NCBI GenBank assembly: GCA_039815145.1
Contig: JBCBZW010000004.1
Span: 40,066 to 104,065 of the forward strand
Direction: 5' to 3'
DNA length: 64,000 nucleotides
Origin: Pseudomonadota bacterium
GTDB taxonomy: Bacteria > Pseudomonadota > Gammaproteobacteria > Steroidobacterales > JBCBZW01
Both the position numbers and the translations under genes were made by a program. Shown here one piece after another: positions 1 to 8,755 of the stretch (positions are counted from its first letter, which is position 1; every line of letters starts with the position of its first letter). A model generated the notes under the pieces. It searched no databases and had not been told where the DNA came from. It worked only from the letters and a program-made list of their open reading frames with translations.

Positions 1-549
1 CACGATCTCGAGGATGTTGCTCGGCTGGCCCGAGGCGTCCACGGACGGCGACACGCGTACCGTGTAGTCGGCGATCGCATCGGTGATGCCCGGCACCAGC
101 GGGATGGCCGCGAAGCCGCCCGGGAAGTCGGCGTTGACGAAAGTGACGAAGAGGTTCGGGTTGGGGATGCTCGGCAAGCCCGTGGTGGGGTCCGGCAGGA
201 ACGGCACGATGCTGGTGAGGTCCGTCTCCGTCGTCATCGGGATGCTGACGTTGGCGGTGAGCGGATAGCCGTCGAGGCGATTGACCTGCGGAATCAGCGC
301 ACCTTGGGTGGTCAGGGGCGACAGCGGCAGGTTCAGGGTGCCATCTTCGCTGCCGGCGAAGTAGATGTCGTTCGGGTACGGGGCCTGTAGCCGGTCGGCG
401 TCGGTGAGCGCCTCGGTGGCTACGTACTTGGCAGCGAAGACCGGCCGTGTCACCTGCACTGGCTCGATGCCGATATCCCCGTCGGTCTCACAACCCCCGA
501 GCGCGGCGACGGCTGCTAGGCCCAAGACTGCACGGCAACGACTTCCCAT
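1..549 (-). CDS. VolA-like lipase lipoprotein, N-terminal part (gene runs off the left edge)
   Basis: The reverse strand from the ATG at 549 is open to the window edge (183 codons). The N-terminus has a short charged start, a hydrophobic stretch and a lipobox (LAALGGC), so the protein should be a lipoprotein with Cys20 lipidated. The following residues contain PYPNDIYFAGSEDGTLNLP and a later LDGYPLTANVSIPM, which resemble the N-terminal domain of bacterial virulence-factor/VolA-type surface lipases. The catalytic alpha/beta-hydrolase part would lie outside the window, so enzyme activity cannot be judged. It diverges from the DUF1302 operon, which fits a shared role in handling lipids at the outer membrane. 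The family call is by resemblance and is moderate; the lipoprotein call is stronger. Confidence 0.6.
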   Translation of the reverse strand, partial: MGSRCRAVLGLAAVAALGGCETDGDIGIEPVQVTRPVFAAKYVATEALTDADRLQAPYPNDIYFAGSEDGTLNLPLSPLTTQGALIPQVNRLDGYPLTANVSIPMTTETDLTSIVPFLPDPTTGLPSIPNPNLFVTFVNADFPGGFAAIPLVPGITDAIADYTVRVSPSVDASGQPSNILEIV

Positions 550-901
550 ACGAACGTTCCTTAACCACTGGATGGATCGAGGGCGGCTCTCCACCCCCGG
601 TATAGAATACCGCGGAGCGTACGCTGCTTGTTCAAAGCATGGCAAGGCGATCGCCGAGGGAGGACGGCGCCCGCCACCTCAAGTCACCTAATGTTGCATC
701 GCCGGAAAAGCGATCGATGCTTTTAGCGTCGTCTGGGCGTTCTCACGCTTTGGGTCAAGTGCTAGCATTCGCGAGGGTTTTAGTCGTTCGGTCGATAGCT
801 GGGGAAGCGTCGTCGAGGGGGTGGACGATGGATGCGGTGTCCACGACCACGCTCGCGAGGACGTCCGGGCTGCGCCCGCCACCGTCCTTCGGGGATTCCA
901 T
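550..901. promoter_or_regulatory. Divergent intergenic region between lipase lipoprotein and DUF1302 operon
   Basis: This 352-base gap has no convincing gene and must hold the promoters for both directions. Two short symmetric sequences are visible: AAAAGC and GCTTTT separated by seven bases (706-724), and the 8-base palindrome TGCTAGCA (760-767). Either could be an operator. No clear -35/-10 pair stands out. Confidence 0.4.
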
Positions 902-2767
902 ATGCTCATGAACCAGCGCCTGCGCCATCCGATTTCGGCGTGCCTTCTTTCCACGCCGTTAGTGCTCGCTCTGCCCGCGACCGCCGGGGAATTTCGCATC
1001 GGGGAGATCGAGGGTAGTTTCACCTCGAACATCTCCATCGGCTCGAGCTGGCGTACGGAGGGGGTCGATCCCGCGCTGGTCTTTTCCGGCAACTTCGAGG
1101 GCGGCCGGGCCTCCACCTCGGTGACCGACGATGGCAACCTCAACTTCGAGAAGGGCGCCCAGACCTCCTTCATCGTGAAGGGCCTGCACCAGCTGGAGCT
1201 GCAGACCGACAACATCGGCGTCTTCACCCGCTTCAAGTACTGGTACGACATCGAGTTGACCGAGGGCGATCGACCCTTCGGCAACTCCCTCAACGCCTAC
1301 ACGCCGAACCAGCCCCTGGAGGACAGCGGCTTCAACGACTTCGCGCGAACCCGTGGCGCGCAGCTCCTGGACGCGTACGTGTACGGTGACTTCAACCTCG
1401 GCTCCATGCCCGGCGAGCTGCGCATCGGTGAGCAGGTGGTGAGCTGGGGTGAGAGCACGTTCATCCAGAACGGCATCAACATCATCAACCCGGTCGACGT
1501 GACCGCCTTCCGCCGGCCCGGCGTGGAGATCAAGGAAGGCCTGCTGCCCGTCGGCATGGTCTACACCTCCTTGGGCCTCACCGAGACCCTCAACGTCGAA
1601 GCCTTCTACCAGTGGGAGTGGCAGAAGAGCCCGATCGACGGTTGCGGCACCTTCTTCTCGACCGTGGATGTGGCCGCCGACGGCTGTAACTTCGTGACCG
1701 TGCAACCGGTGAACGTGTCCGACCAGGCCGCCTTGGCCAACGGCCTGTTCATCACCCGCACGGACGACCGCGAACCGGACAACCAGGGCCAGTTCGGTAT
1801 CTCCCTGAAGTACTTCGCCGAGGAGTTGAACTTCACCGAGTTCGGCCTGTACTTCGTGAACTACCACAGCCGCCTGCCGCTGCTCGGCGGCACCACCTCG
1901 AGCAACGTGCTGCTCGGGGGCGAGGCTGGCACCGGCGGCTTCTTTATCCCTGGCGATCCCCTCGGCGGCAACCCGCAGTACTTCGCGGAGTTCCCGGACG
2001 ACATCAAGCTCTACGGCTTTAGCTTCAACACCAACGTCGGCGGCTTCGCCCTGTCCGGTGAGGCGAGCTATCGCCAGGACCTGCCAGCGCAGATCAACAC
2101 TACCGAGCTGCTCCAAGCCGGCGTCGCCGGCGCGCCCTGGAGCACCTTGACGCCGACCGTGTTGACCACGGCGCCGGGTCAGGACTTCGCCGGCTTCGAA
2201 CGCTTCGACATGCTTCAGCTGCAAGCCACGGTTGTGAAGTTTTTTGAACGGGTGATGGGGGCGGATCGCCTGAGCGTGGTGGCGGAAGTGGGCTTTGCCT
2301 CGGTGCAGGACGTGCCCGATCAGTCAGAGCTGCGCTTCGGTCGTTCGGCCACCTTCGGCATCGGCGACTTCGGCGACCTGGAACTCGCGCCGGGCCTATC
2401 GGTCAACTGTGAAGGCAACGAGGCACTCGGGTTGGTCCCGAATCCGTCGCCGGAGAACTGCACCCGGGACGGTTTCCTGACCGATACCTCCTGGGGCTAT
2501 CGCCTGCGCCTGGAGTGGCAGTACCTCAACGCGTTCAAGGGCATCAACCTGCGCCCGAGCATCGCCTGGTCCCACGACGTGGACGGTTACTACCCGGAGC
2601 CTGCGCCCATCTTCGTGGAGGGTCGCCAGGTGCTGGGTCTGCGCCTCGCCGGTGACTACAACAACCGTTACTTTGGCGACATTGCCTACACCCGTTTCTC
2701 GGGCGGCGACTACAACGTGTCCCGCGACCGAGACTTCTTCTCGCTCAGCTTCGGCGTGAGCTTCTGA
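902..2767 (+). CDS. DUF1302 family outer-membrane protein
   Basis: The protein (621 aa from the ATG at 902) starts with a signal peptide ending near PATAGEF. It continues as a long sequence rich in aromatic and glycine residues alternating with polar ones, ending in FFSLSFGVSF, a typical C-terminal phenylalanine of an outer-membrane beta-barrel. Strings such as GELRIGEQVVSWGES and GINIINPVDVTAFRRPG are characteristic of DUF1302. The reading frame is open back to 821, but the ATG at 902 follows a GGGGA ribosome site and places the signal peptide at the N-terminus; the ATG at 908 is an alternative. DUF1302 genes usually sit beside DUF1329 and RND genes in hydrophobic-substrate loci, as here. 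The probable role is a channel or receptor for hydrophobic molecules; the substrate is unknown. Confidence 0.85.
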   Translation: MLMNQRLRHPISACLLSTPLVLALPATAGEFRIGEIEGSFTSNISIGSSWRTEGVDPALVFSGNFEGGRASTSVTDDGNLNFEKGAQTSFIVKGLHQLELQTDNIGVFTRFKYWYDIELTEGDRPFGNSLNAYTPNQPLEDSGFNDFARTRGAQLLDAYVYGDFNLGSMPGELRIGEQVVSWGESTFIQNGINIINPVDVTAFRRPGVEIKEGLLPVGMVYTSLGLTETLNVEAFYQWEWQKSPIDGCGTFFSTVDVAADGCNFVTVQPVNVSDQAALANGLFITRTDDREPDNQGQFGISLKYFAEELNFTEFGLYFVNYHSRLPLLGGTTSSNVLLGGEAGTGGFFIPGDPLGGNPQYFAEFPDDIKLYGFSFNTNVGGFALSGEASYRQDLPAQINTTELLQAGVAGAPWSTLTPTVLTTAPGQDFAGFERFDMLQLQATVVKFFERVMGADRLSVVAEVGFASVQDVPDQSELRFGRSATFGIGDFGDLELAPGLSVNCEGNEALGLVPNPSPENCTRDGFLTDTSWGYRLRLEWQYLNAFKGINLRPSIAWSHDVDGYYPEPAPIFVEGRQVLGLRLAGDYNNRYFGDIAYTRFSGGDYNVSRDRDFFSLSFGVSF

Positions 2768-2805
2768 GCTAACAACGCCGATCACCTCGAGGGGGTTCCC
2801 AAACA

Positions 2806-4167
2806 ATGCTGAACGTCAAATTCTCCACCACCGTGGCAGCCGCGGTGCTGTCCGTCTTCGCGCATCCGCTGGCGGCCGCCGTGTCCGCCGACGACGCGGC
2901 CCGCCTGGGCGGCGACGAGCTCACACCGATCGGCGCCGAGCGTGCCGGCAACGCTGATGGCTCCATTCCGGCCTGGGAGCCGCTGGCGAGTCCTCCGTCG
3001 GACTTCGTTGCGGGCAAGCCCCTGGTAGATCCCTTCGCAGACGAGGCACCGCTGTTCACCATCACGGCGGCCAACCATGAGGAGTACAAGGACAAGCTCT
3101 CCGCAGGCCAGATCGGCATGCTGAAGCGCTATCCGGACACCTACCGTATCCCCGTCTATCCGAGCCATCGCATCGCCGAGTATCCGGCCGAGGTGTACGC
3201 GAAGATCAAGGCGAACGCTACCGTGGTGGAAACCGTGGAAGGCGGCAACGGCATCACCAACAACGAGTCCGATTGCCCGTTCCCGATTCCCGCCAACGGC
3301 ACCGAAGTGATCTGGAACCACATCCTGCGTTACCGCGGTGGCAGCGTGAAGCGCACCTACACCCAGATCCCGGTGCAGAAGAACGCCAGCTTCAGCCCGA
3401 TCGTGTTCGAAGACCAGGTCAGCTGGGCCAACCAGCTGGACGGCGACATCGACGCCAACCGCCTGTTCTTCTACAAGCAGCGCATCGACGCGCCGGCGCG
3501 CCTGGAGGGCAACGTGCTGCTGGTGCACGAGAACCTGAACCAAGTGGCGGAACCTCGTGCTGCTTGGCTCTACAACGCGGGTCAGCGTCGCGTGCGTCGC
3601 GCCCCGGACGTGGCCTACGACGGCCCTGGCACGGCGGCGGACGGTCTGCGCACCTCCGATGATCTCGACCTCTTCAACGGCGCCCTCGATCGCTACGACT
3701 GGGAGCTGGTGGGCAAGCGTGAGATGTACATCGGCGGCAACAACTACAAGCTGCTGAACAAGGACGTGCGCTACAAGGACATGCTGGGCAAAGGCCACAT
3801 CAACCCTGACTACCTGCGCTACGAGCTGCGTCGCGTCTGGGTGGTCGATGCCAAGCTCAAGGATGGCAAGCGCCACGTGTACTCGCGCCGCACCTTCTAC
3901 ATCGACGAGGACACCTGGCAGATCGTCGCCGTCGACCAGTACGACGGTCGCGGTGAGCTGTGGCGCGTGAAGGAAGCGCACAGCATGACTCACTACCACG
4001 TGAAGGTGCCCTGGTACGCCGTGGAAGTGCAGTACGATCTCGTCAACGGTCGCTACCTGCCGATCGGCCTCGAGAACGAGCTCTCCGGTTACACCTACGA
4101 GTGGAACTACAAGACCAACGCGACCGAGTACACGCCGTCGGCCCTGCGCCGCGCTGGGCGTGGCTAA
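2806..4167 (+). CDS. DUF1329 family periplasmic protein (LolA/LolB-like fold)
   Basis: This 453-aa protein has a signal peptide cleaved around HPLAAAVSA. The motif LGGDELTPIGAERAGNADG (about residues 30-50) marks the start of the mature DUF1329 domain, and RVWVVDAKLKDGKRHVYSRR and YIDEDTWQIVAVDQYDGRG match the family core. DUF1329 is grouped with the LolA/LolB lipoprotein-carrier fold, so a periplasmic carrier for lipid-like molecules is a reasonable inference. It begins 38 bases after the DUF1302 stop behind GAGGGGG and is surely co-transcribed with it. Length is normal for the family. Confidence 0.85.
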   Translation: MLNVKFSTTVAAAVLSVFAHPLAAAVSADDAARLGGDELTPIGAERAGNADGSIPAWEPLASPPSDFVAGKPLVDPFADEAPLFTITAANHEEYKDKLSAGQIGMLKRYPDTYRIPVYPSHRIAEYPAEVYAKIKANATVVETVEGGNGITNNESDCPFPIPANGTEVIWNHILRYRGGSVKRTYTQIPVQKNASFSPIVFEDQVSWANQLDGDIDANRLFFYKQRIDAPARLEGNVLLVHENLNQVAEPRAAWLYNAGQRRVRRAPDVAYDGPGTAADGLRTSDDLDLFNGALDRYDWELVGKREMYIGGNNYKLLNKDVRYKDMLGKGHINPDYLRYELRRVWVVDAKLKDGKRHVYSRRTFYIDEDTWQIVAVDQYDGRGELWRVKEAHSMTHYHVKVPWYAVEVQYDLVNGRYLPIGLENELSGYTYEWNYKTNATEYTPSALRRAGRG

Positions 4168-4179
4168 GTCGTTCGCTCG

Positions 4180-5364
4180 GTGAGGGAGCGATCCTTGTTG
4201 TCTATCTCTGAAGAAGCGGGCGTTCGGCGCCCGCTTCGCCTTTCACCCCTCAGTGCCTTGTTGGCGGCGGCCCTGGTGGCCATGGCGCCGGCGAAGGCGC
4301 AAGAGTCCGTCGACTTCACTCATCTGCCGGCGCTCGAGAATCCGACCGTCGCAGAGGCCTTGATGCTCGCGGTGACGCGTGCCGGCGACCGTCTGGTGGC
4401 TGTCGGCGAGCGCGGGTTGATCGCTTATTCCGAGGACGGCGGCGACTCCTGGACCCAGGCGACGGTGCCCTTGTCGGTCAACCTTACGAGCGTTGCCTTC
4501 ATCGATGACCAGCGCGGTGCCGCCGGCGGGCATGAGGGTATGGTGCTGACCACCGAGGACGGTGGCGCCACCTGGGCCGAGCGCTTCGATGGCGTGAAGG
4601 CCACCCAGCAGGAGATCGCCTTCGCCGAGGAGAAGATCACCAGCGCCCAAGCGGCCCTCGACGCCCTGGAAGAGGGGGCTGACGATATGGACGCCTCCCT
4701 CGCCGTGGAAGATGCCCAGTGGGCCCTGGAAGATCTCCAGACAGCCCTCGATGAGGGGCCCTCCAATCCCTTCCTGGCCCTGTGGTTCGACGATGGCGGG
4801 AAAGGCGTGGCCGCGGGCGCCTACGGCACCTTGTTCGCGACGGCCAACGGCGGCGAGGCGTGGACCCTTGCGGCGCGCAACATCGAGAACCCGGACAAGT
4901 ATCACTATTACGGCATCGATCAGGCCGGCGACGGCACGCTCTATCTCGTTGGCGAAGCGGGTCTGCTGTACCGCTCCGATGACGGCGGCGCCACCTGGAT
5001 CACCCTGGACAGCCCCTACGAGGGCTCCTACTTCAGTGTGCTCACCGGCACGGACGGTGATGAGGCTTACGTGCTCGCCTTCGGCCTGCGCGGCAACATC
5101 TATCGCTCGACGGACCGTGGTGAGCAGTGGCAGCGCATCGACGTCGCCAACCAGGCCTCGCTCACCGCCGGCACGCACCTGGCCGATGGTCGGGTGGTCC
5201 TGGTGGGCAACTCGGGCGCCATCCTGGTGAGCGCCGATCACGGGCGCACCTTCTCGGTGAGCTACCGAGAGGATCGCCTGTCGTTGAGCGGTGTGGCGGC
5301 GGCGGACCCGTCGCATGTGGTGGTGGTCGGTGCAGCCGGCATCCACCGAGTGGAAATTCCCTAA
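4180..5364 (+). CDS. YCF48-like/BNR-repeat exported propeller protein
   Basis: The protein has repeated Asp-box/BNR motifs (SEDGGDSW, TEDGGATW, TANGGEAW, RSDDGGATW, RSTDRGEQW, SADHGRTF), typical of YCF48/photosystem-assembly-like beta-propellers. A hydrophobic segment followed by APAKAQ looks like a signal peptide, so it should be periplasmic. Residues about 140-185 form a charged, Ala/Glu-rich insertion predicted to be helical, splitting the second and third blades. The start is uncertain: the GTG at 4180 gives 394 aa, but a strong hairpin (4213-4237) lies inside this N-terminal part, so initiation could be further downstream. The gene lies between DUF1329 and an MMPL exporter. Its role, perhaps scaffolding the export complex, is inferred from neighbourhood only. 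Confidence 0.75.
   Translation: MRERSLLSISEEAGVRRPLRLSPLSALLAAALVAMAPAKAQESVDFTHLPALENPTVAEALMLAVTRAGDRLVAVGERGLIAYSEDGGDSWTQATVPLSVNLTSVAFIDDQRGAAGGHEGMVLTTEDGGATWAERFDGVKATQQEIAFAEEKITSAQAALDALEEGADDMDASLAVEDAQWALEDLQTALDEGPSNPFLALWFDDGGKGVAAGAYGTLFATANGGEAWTLAARNIENPDKYHYYGIDQAGDGTLYLVGEAGLLYRSDDGGATWITLDSPYEGSYFSVLTGTDGDEAYVLAFGLRGNIYRSTDRGEQWQRIDVANQASLTAGTHLADGRVVLVGNSGAILVSADHGRTFSVSYREDRLSLSGVAAADPSHVVVVGAAGIHRVEIP
4213..4237 (+). terminator. Perfect 10-bp hairpin, terminator-like, at the DUF1329/YCF48 junction
   Basis: The arms GAAGCGGGCG and CGCCCGCTTC (4213-4222 and 4228-4237) are perfectly complementary around the loop TTCGG, a stable UUCG-type loop. Only a weak T-run (CCTTTC) follows. 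It may be a partial terminator or attenuator lowering expression of the genes downstream of DUF1329, or an mRNA stabiliser. It overlaps the annotated 5' end of the YCF48-like gene. Confidence 0.45.
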
Positions 5365-5380
5365 GCTAAGGAAGGCCAGC

Positions 5381-7798
5381 TTGGCTACGCAAGACGACCA
5401 GGCGAACGAATTGCCTGAGCAGCCCACGGGCGCCCTCGTGAGCTTCTTCGAGAAGCTCTTCTTCGGTAACCGCCCCCTGTGGCTGATCGCCTTCGTCATC
5501 GCCACCCTGGCGCTCGGCTATCAGGCCTCTCAGCTGCGCGCCGATGCCAGCTTCCTGAAGATGATCCCCACGGGTCATCCCTTCATCGAGAACTACATCG
5601 AGAACCGCGCCGCTCTGGCCGCCCTCGGCAACACGATTCGTATCGTGGTGGCCGCGGAGGATGGCGATATCTTCAGCGCCGAGTACCAGGAGGCGCTGAA
5701 GCAGATCACCGACGAGGTGTTCCTGAACGTGGAGGGCGTCGATAAGGGCGGCCTCGAATCGCTGTGGACGCCCAACGTGCGCTGGAGCGAGGTCACGGAG
5801 GAGGGCTTCGTCGGCGGCACGGTGGTGCCCGACTCCTACGACGGCTCGCCCGAGAGCCTGGAAGAGCTGCGCGCGAACGTGCTGCGCTCGGGTACCGTGG
5901 GCCGACTCGTCGCCAACGACTTCAAGTCCTCGATCATCCTGGCGCCGATCGTCGATGAGAACCCGACCACGGGCGAGCGTCTCGACTACCGCCAGCTCTC
6001 CCGCGAGCTGGAGACGCGCGTTCGCGACATCTACCAGACCGACAACATCCGCATCCACATGGTGGGCTTCGCCAAAGTGGTCGGCGATCTGATCGAGGGC
6101 TCCAGCCAGGTGGCCACCTTCTTCGCCATCGCCTTCCTGATCACCATGGTGCTGCTCTTCGCCTACTCGCGCTGCCCCTACGCCACGGGCATCACCTTGC
6201 TCTGCTCGACGGTGGCCGTGGTCTGGCAGCTGGGCCTCCTGCGTGCTCTCGGCTTCGGCCTGGATCCGTACTCCATGCTGGTGCCGTTCCTGGTGTTCGC
6301 CATCGGCATCTCCCACGGCGTGCAGATGGTCAACACGATCGCCATCCAGTCCACCTTCGGCGCGCCGTGTGAGAAGGCGTGCCGGGAGACCTTCCGGCGC
6401 CTGTGCACGCCCGGCATCATCGCCCTGGTGAGCGATGGCATCGGCTTCTTCACCCTGCGGGTGATCGATATTCCGGTGATCAAGGAGCTCGCGGTCACGG
6501 CCAGCCTCGGCATCGCCGTGCTGATCCTCACCAACCTCGTGCTCCTGCCCCTGCTCATGTCCTTCTCGGGCGTCTCCAAGGGGTGCATCAACTTCTACGC
6601 CTCGCGCAGCGGCAAGCCGCAGCCGTTGTGGCGCTTCGTCTCCAACTTCTCCCATCCCACGACGGCTCGGATCACCGTGGGGGTGGCGGCGCTGCTCTTC
6701 GTGGTGGGGCTGATCGGCGGCCGCGGGCTGCAGATCGGCGATCTCGATCCCGGCGCGCCGGAACTGCGCCCGGACTCGCGCTACAACCAGGACAACGCCT
6801 ACCTCACGGCGCACTACTCCACCAGCACGGACGTGTTCGTGGTGATGGTGCAGACCGAGAGCCAGCAGTGCGGCAGCTACGAGGCCGTGACGGCTATGGA
6901 TCGCCTGCAGTCGGAGCTGGCGACGGTGGCCGGCGTGCAGTCGGCGCTCTCGTTGGTGAACGTGGCCAAGCTGGTGAACGCCGGCATGAACGAGGGCAAC
7001 CTCAAGTGGGCCGTGCTCAGTCGCAATCGACTCGTGCTGAACAACAGCACCAGCCGTGCGCCCAGCACGCTCATGAACACGGACTGCAGCATGGCGCCCG
7101 TGCTGGTGTTCCTGGACGATCACAAGGCGGCCACCCTCGAGCGGGTCGTGGCGGCGACGTCGGACTTCGCCGAACGCTACGACAGCGAGACCGTGCGCTT
7201 CGAGCTCGCCGCCGGTAACGCGGGGGTCGAGGCCGCGACCAACATGGTGATCGCCCGCGCCCAATACGAGATGCTCGCCTGGGTGTACGGCGTGGTGGCC
7301 GTGCTCTGCTTGATCACCTTCCGTTCCGTGCGCGTGGTGCTCTGTATCATCCTGCCGCTGGCGCTGACCTCCGTGTTGGCCCAGGCGCTCATGGCGTGGC
7401 TCGGTATCGGCGTGAAGGTGGCGACCTTGCCCGTGATCGCCCTAGGCGTGGGCATCGGCGTGGACTACGGCATATACATCTACAGTCGCCTGGAGCGCTA
7501 CCTCGAGCGCGGTATCCGCCTGCGTGAGGCCTACTACAAGACCCTGAAGACCACCGGCACCGCGGTGGCCTTCACAGGCTTTACCCTGGCCGTGGGCGTG
7601 GGCACCTGGATCTTCTCACCCATCAAGTTCCAGGCCGACATGGGCGTGATGCTCACCTTCATGTTCCTGTGGAACATGCTCGGTGCCCTGGTCCTGCTGC
7701 CCGCCTTGGCGCGGATGCTGATCAAGCTCGACAAGTACTACGATACGGGCAAGCAGGCCAGCGCGGACGAGGCCGTGCCGGCGGGATCCACCGCGTAG
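5381..7798 (+). CDS. MMPL/RND family exporter
   Basis: This protein of about 805 aa has the RND superfamily (COG1033/MMPL) layout: a first membrane segment near residues 33-50, a periplasmic domain, a membrane block at about 250-400, then a second domain and membrane block near 650-770. The repeated motif (PFLVFAIGISHGVQM and ALGVGIGVDYGIYIYSRLE) is typical of MMPL proteins and sterol-sensing-like domains. The chosen start is the TTG at 5381, preceded by AAGGAAGG at good spacing; the frame is open upstream to 5291, but that part overlaps the previous gene and looks non-native. Related exporters move lipids such as hopanoids or mycolate precursors. With DUF1302 and DUF1329 it probably forms an envelope-spanning route for a hydrophobic substrate. 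Confidence 0.85.
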   Translation: MATQDDQANELPEQPTGALVSFFEKLFFGNRPLWLIAFVIATLALGYQASQLRADASFLKMIPTGHPFIENYIENRAALAALGNTIRIVVAAEDGDIFSAEYQEALKQITDEVFLNVEGVDKGGLESLWTPNVRWSEVTEEGFVGGTVVPDSYDGSPESLEELRANVLRSGTVGRLVANDFKSSIILAPIVDENPTTGERLDYRQLSRELETRVRDIYQTDNIRIHMVGFAKVVGDLIEGSSQVATFFAIAFLITMVLLFAYSRCPYATGITLLCSTVAVVWQLGLLRALGFGLDPYSMLVPFLVFAIGISHGVQMVNTIAIQSTFGAPCEKACRETFRRLCTPGIIALVSDGIGFFTLRVIDIPVIKELAVTASLGIAVLILTNLVLLPLLMSFSGVSKGCINFYASRSGKPQPLWRFVSNFSHPTTARITVGVAALLFVVGLIGGRGLQIGDLDPGAPELRPDSRYNQDNAYLTAHYSTSTDVFVVMVQTESQQCGSYEAVTAMDRLQSELATVAGVQSALSLVNVAKLVNAGMNEGNLKWAVLSRNRLVLNNSTSRAPSTLMNTDCSMAPVLVFLDDHKAATLERVVAATSDFAERYDSETVRFELAAGNAGVEAATNMVIARAQYEMLAWVYGVVAVLCLITFRSVRVVLCIILPLALTSVLAQALMAWLGIGVKVATLPVIALGVGIGVDYGIYIYSRLERYLERGIRLREAYYKTLKTTGTAVAFTGFTLAVGVGTWIFSPIKFQADMGVMLTFMFLWNMLGALVLLPALARMLIKLDKYYDTGKQASADEAVPAGSTA

Positions 7799-7813
7799 GG
7801 ATACACCCGGCCC

Positions 7814-8645
7814 ATGAGCATCTCCATGGGTTTGGGTCTGCTCGCCGCCTCCGCCGCAGCGCTCGCAGCGATGCCTGATCGTCGCGCCGGTGTGGATCGC
7901 CGAGGGTGCCTTCTGTGAGCCCGAGACCGTATTGCCGATGCCGGGCGATCGCCTGCTGGTCTCGAACGTCTGCGACTACGGTACCGACGGTACGGGCTAC
8001 CTAACGGAACTCTCGGCTGACGGTCAGGTGGTGACGGAACGGCTGATCGACAGCCTGGACGCGCCGCTGGGGATGGCGCGTCACGATGAGCGCCTTTACG
8101 TCGTCGACCGCAACACGGTCCGCGTGTACGTCCTGGCAGATCTATCAGCGGAAGCCACCATTGCGTTGCCGTCTCGTGTCGCCAACGACATCGCCGTCCG
8201 CGAGGACGGCACGCTGCTCGTCACAGATACCGCCGCCGGCCACGTCTACGTCGTGTCTCCCTCATCGGCAATCTCCACGCTGACACCGCAGCCCGCCTTC
8301 CCGGGCGCCAACGGTATCGCCGTGGATCACGACGTGCTGTGGGTCGGGGGCGAGCGCCTGTGGCGCATCGACCTTGAGTCTCTGGGCGTCGAGGTGATCG
8401 GCCCCGCCTGGCTCACCGATATCGATGGCATCGAAGTGGTCGACGCGCACGTGCTCCAGGTGACGCCGGTCGACGGCCCATTGGTGCAGTTGGTCGACGG
8501 CGTGGTGACCTCGGTCACCGCCGTGGAGGGCGTTGGCAGCGCTAACCACGGCTATCAGGCAAGTACCGGACTCGTCCTGATCCCGACGGGATACGACAAC
8601 CAGGTGGTCGCCTTTCGAGTCGCCGGATACAACTCCACGCCGTAA
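7814..8645 (+). pseudogene. SMP-30/gluconolactonase-like lipoprotein, apparently frameshifted near its N-terminus
   Basis: The long frame (GTG at 7890 to 8645, 251 aa) encodes a six-bladed-propeller-like protein with SMP-30/NHL-type motifs (NDIAVREDGTLLVTDT, FPGANGIAVDHDVLWVGG). It lacks a signal sequence. Just upstream in another frame, the ATG at 7814 opens with MSISMGLGLLAASAAALAA, an ideal lipoprotein signal. Removing one base, the A at 7871, joins the two frames and gives LAAC followed by LIVAPVWIAEGAF, a perfect lipobox. The gene is therefore probably a lipoprotein interrupted by a one-base insertion or a sequencing error. It follows the RND gene by 15 bases and is likely in that operon. 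If the frameshift is real, only a cytoplasmic form from the GTG could be made. Confidence 0.65.
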
Positions 8646-8755
8646 CTTATGCTGCATCTTGGGGTGTATCGTCGTTCGGCAACAGCGTGGTTTCTACAAA
8701 TCACCGAGCGAACCCGCTGGTTTGCTATCGTAGGCGCAACACAAGGAGGTGTCCC

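Noticed and set aside
959..2224. Long reverse-strand open frame (about 420 codons) over the DUF1302 gene
   Set aside because: It lies wholly opposite a recognised gene, is rich in Val, Gly and His runs typical of the antisense frame of GC-rich DNA, and has no ribosome site.
5366..7264. 632-codon reverse frame over the MMPL exporter gene
   Set aside because: Same reason: it is antisense to a well-supported membrane protein, with a composition rich in His, Arg and Gly and no recognisable domain.
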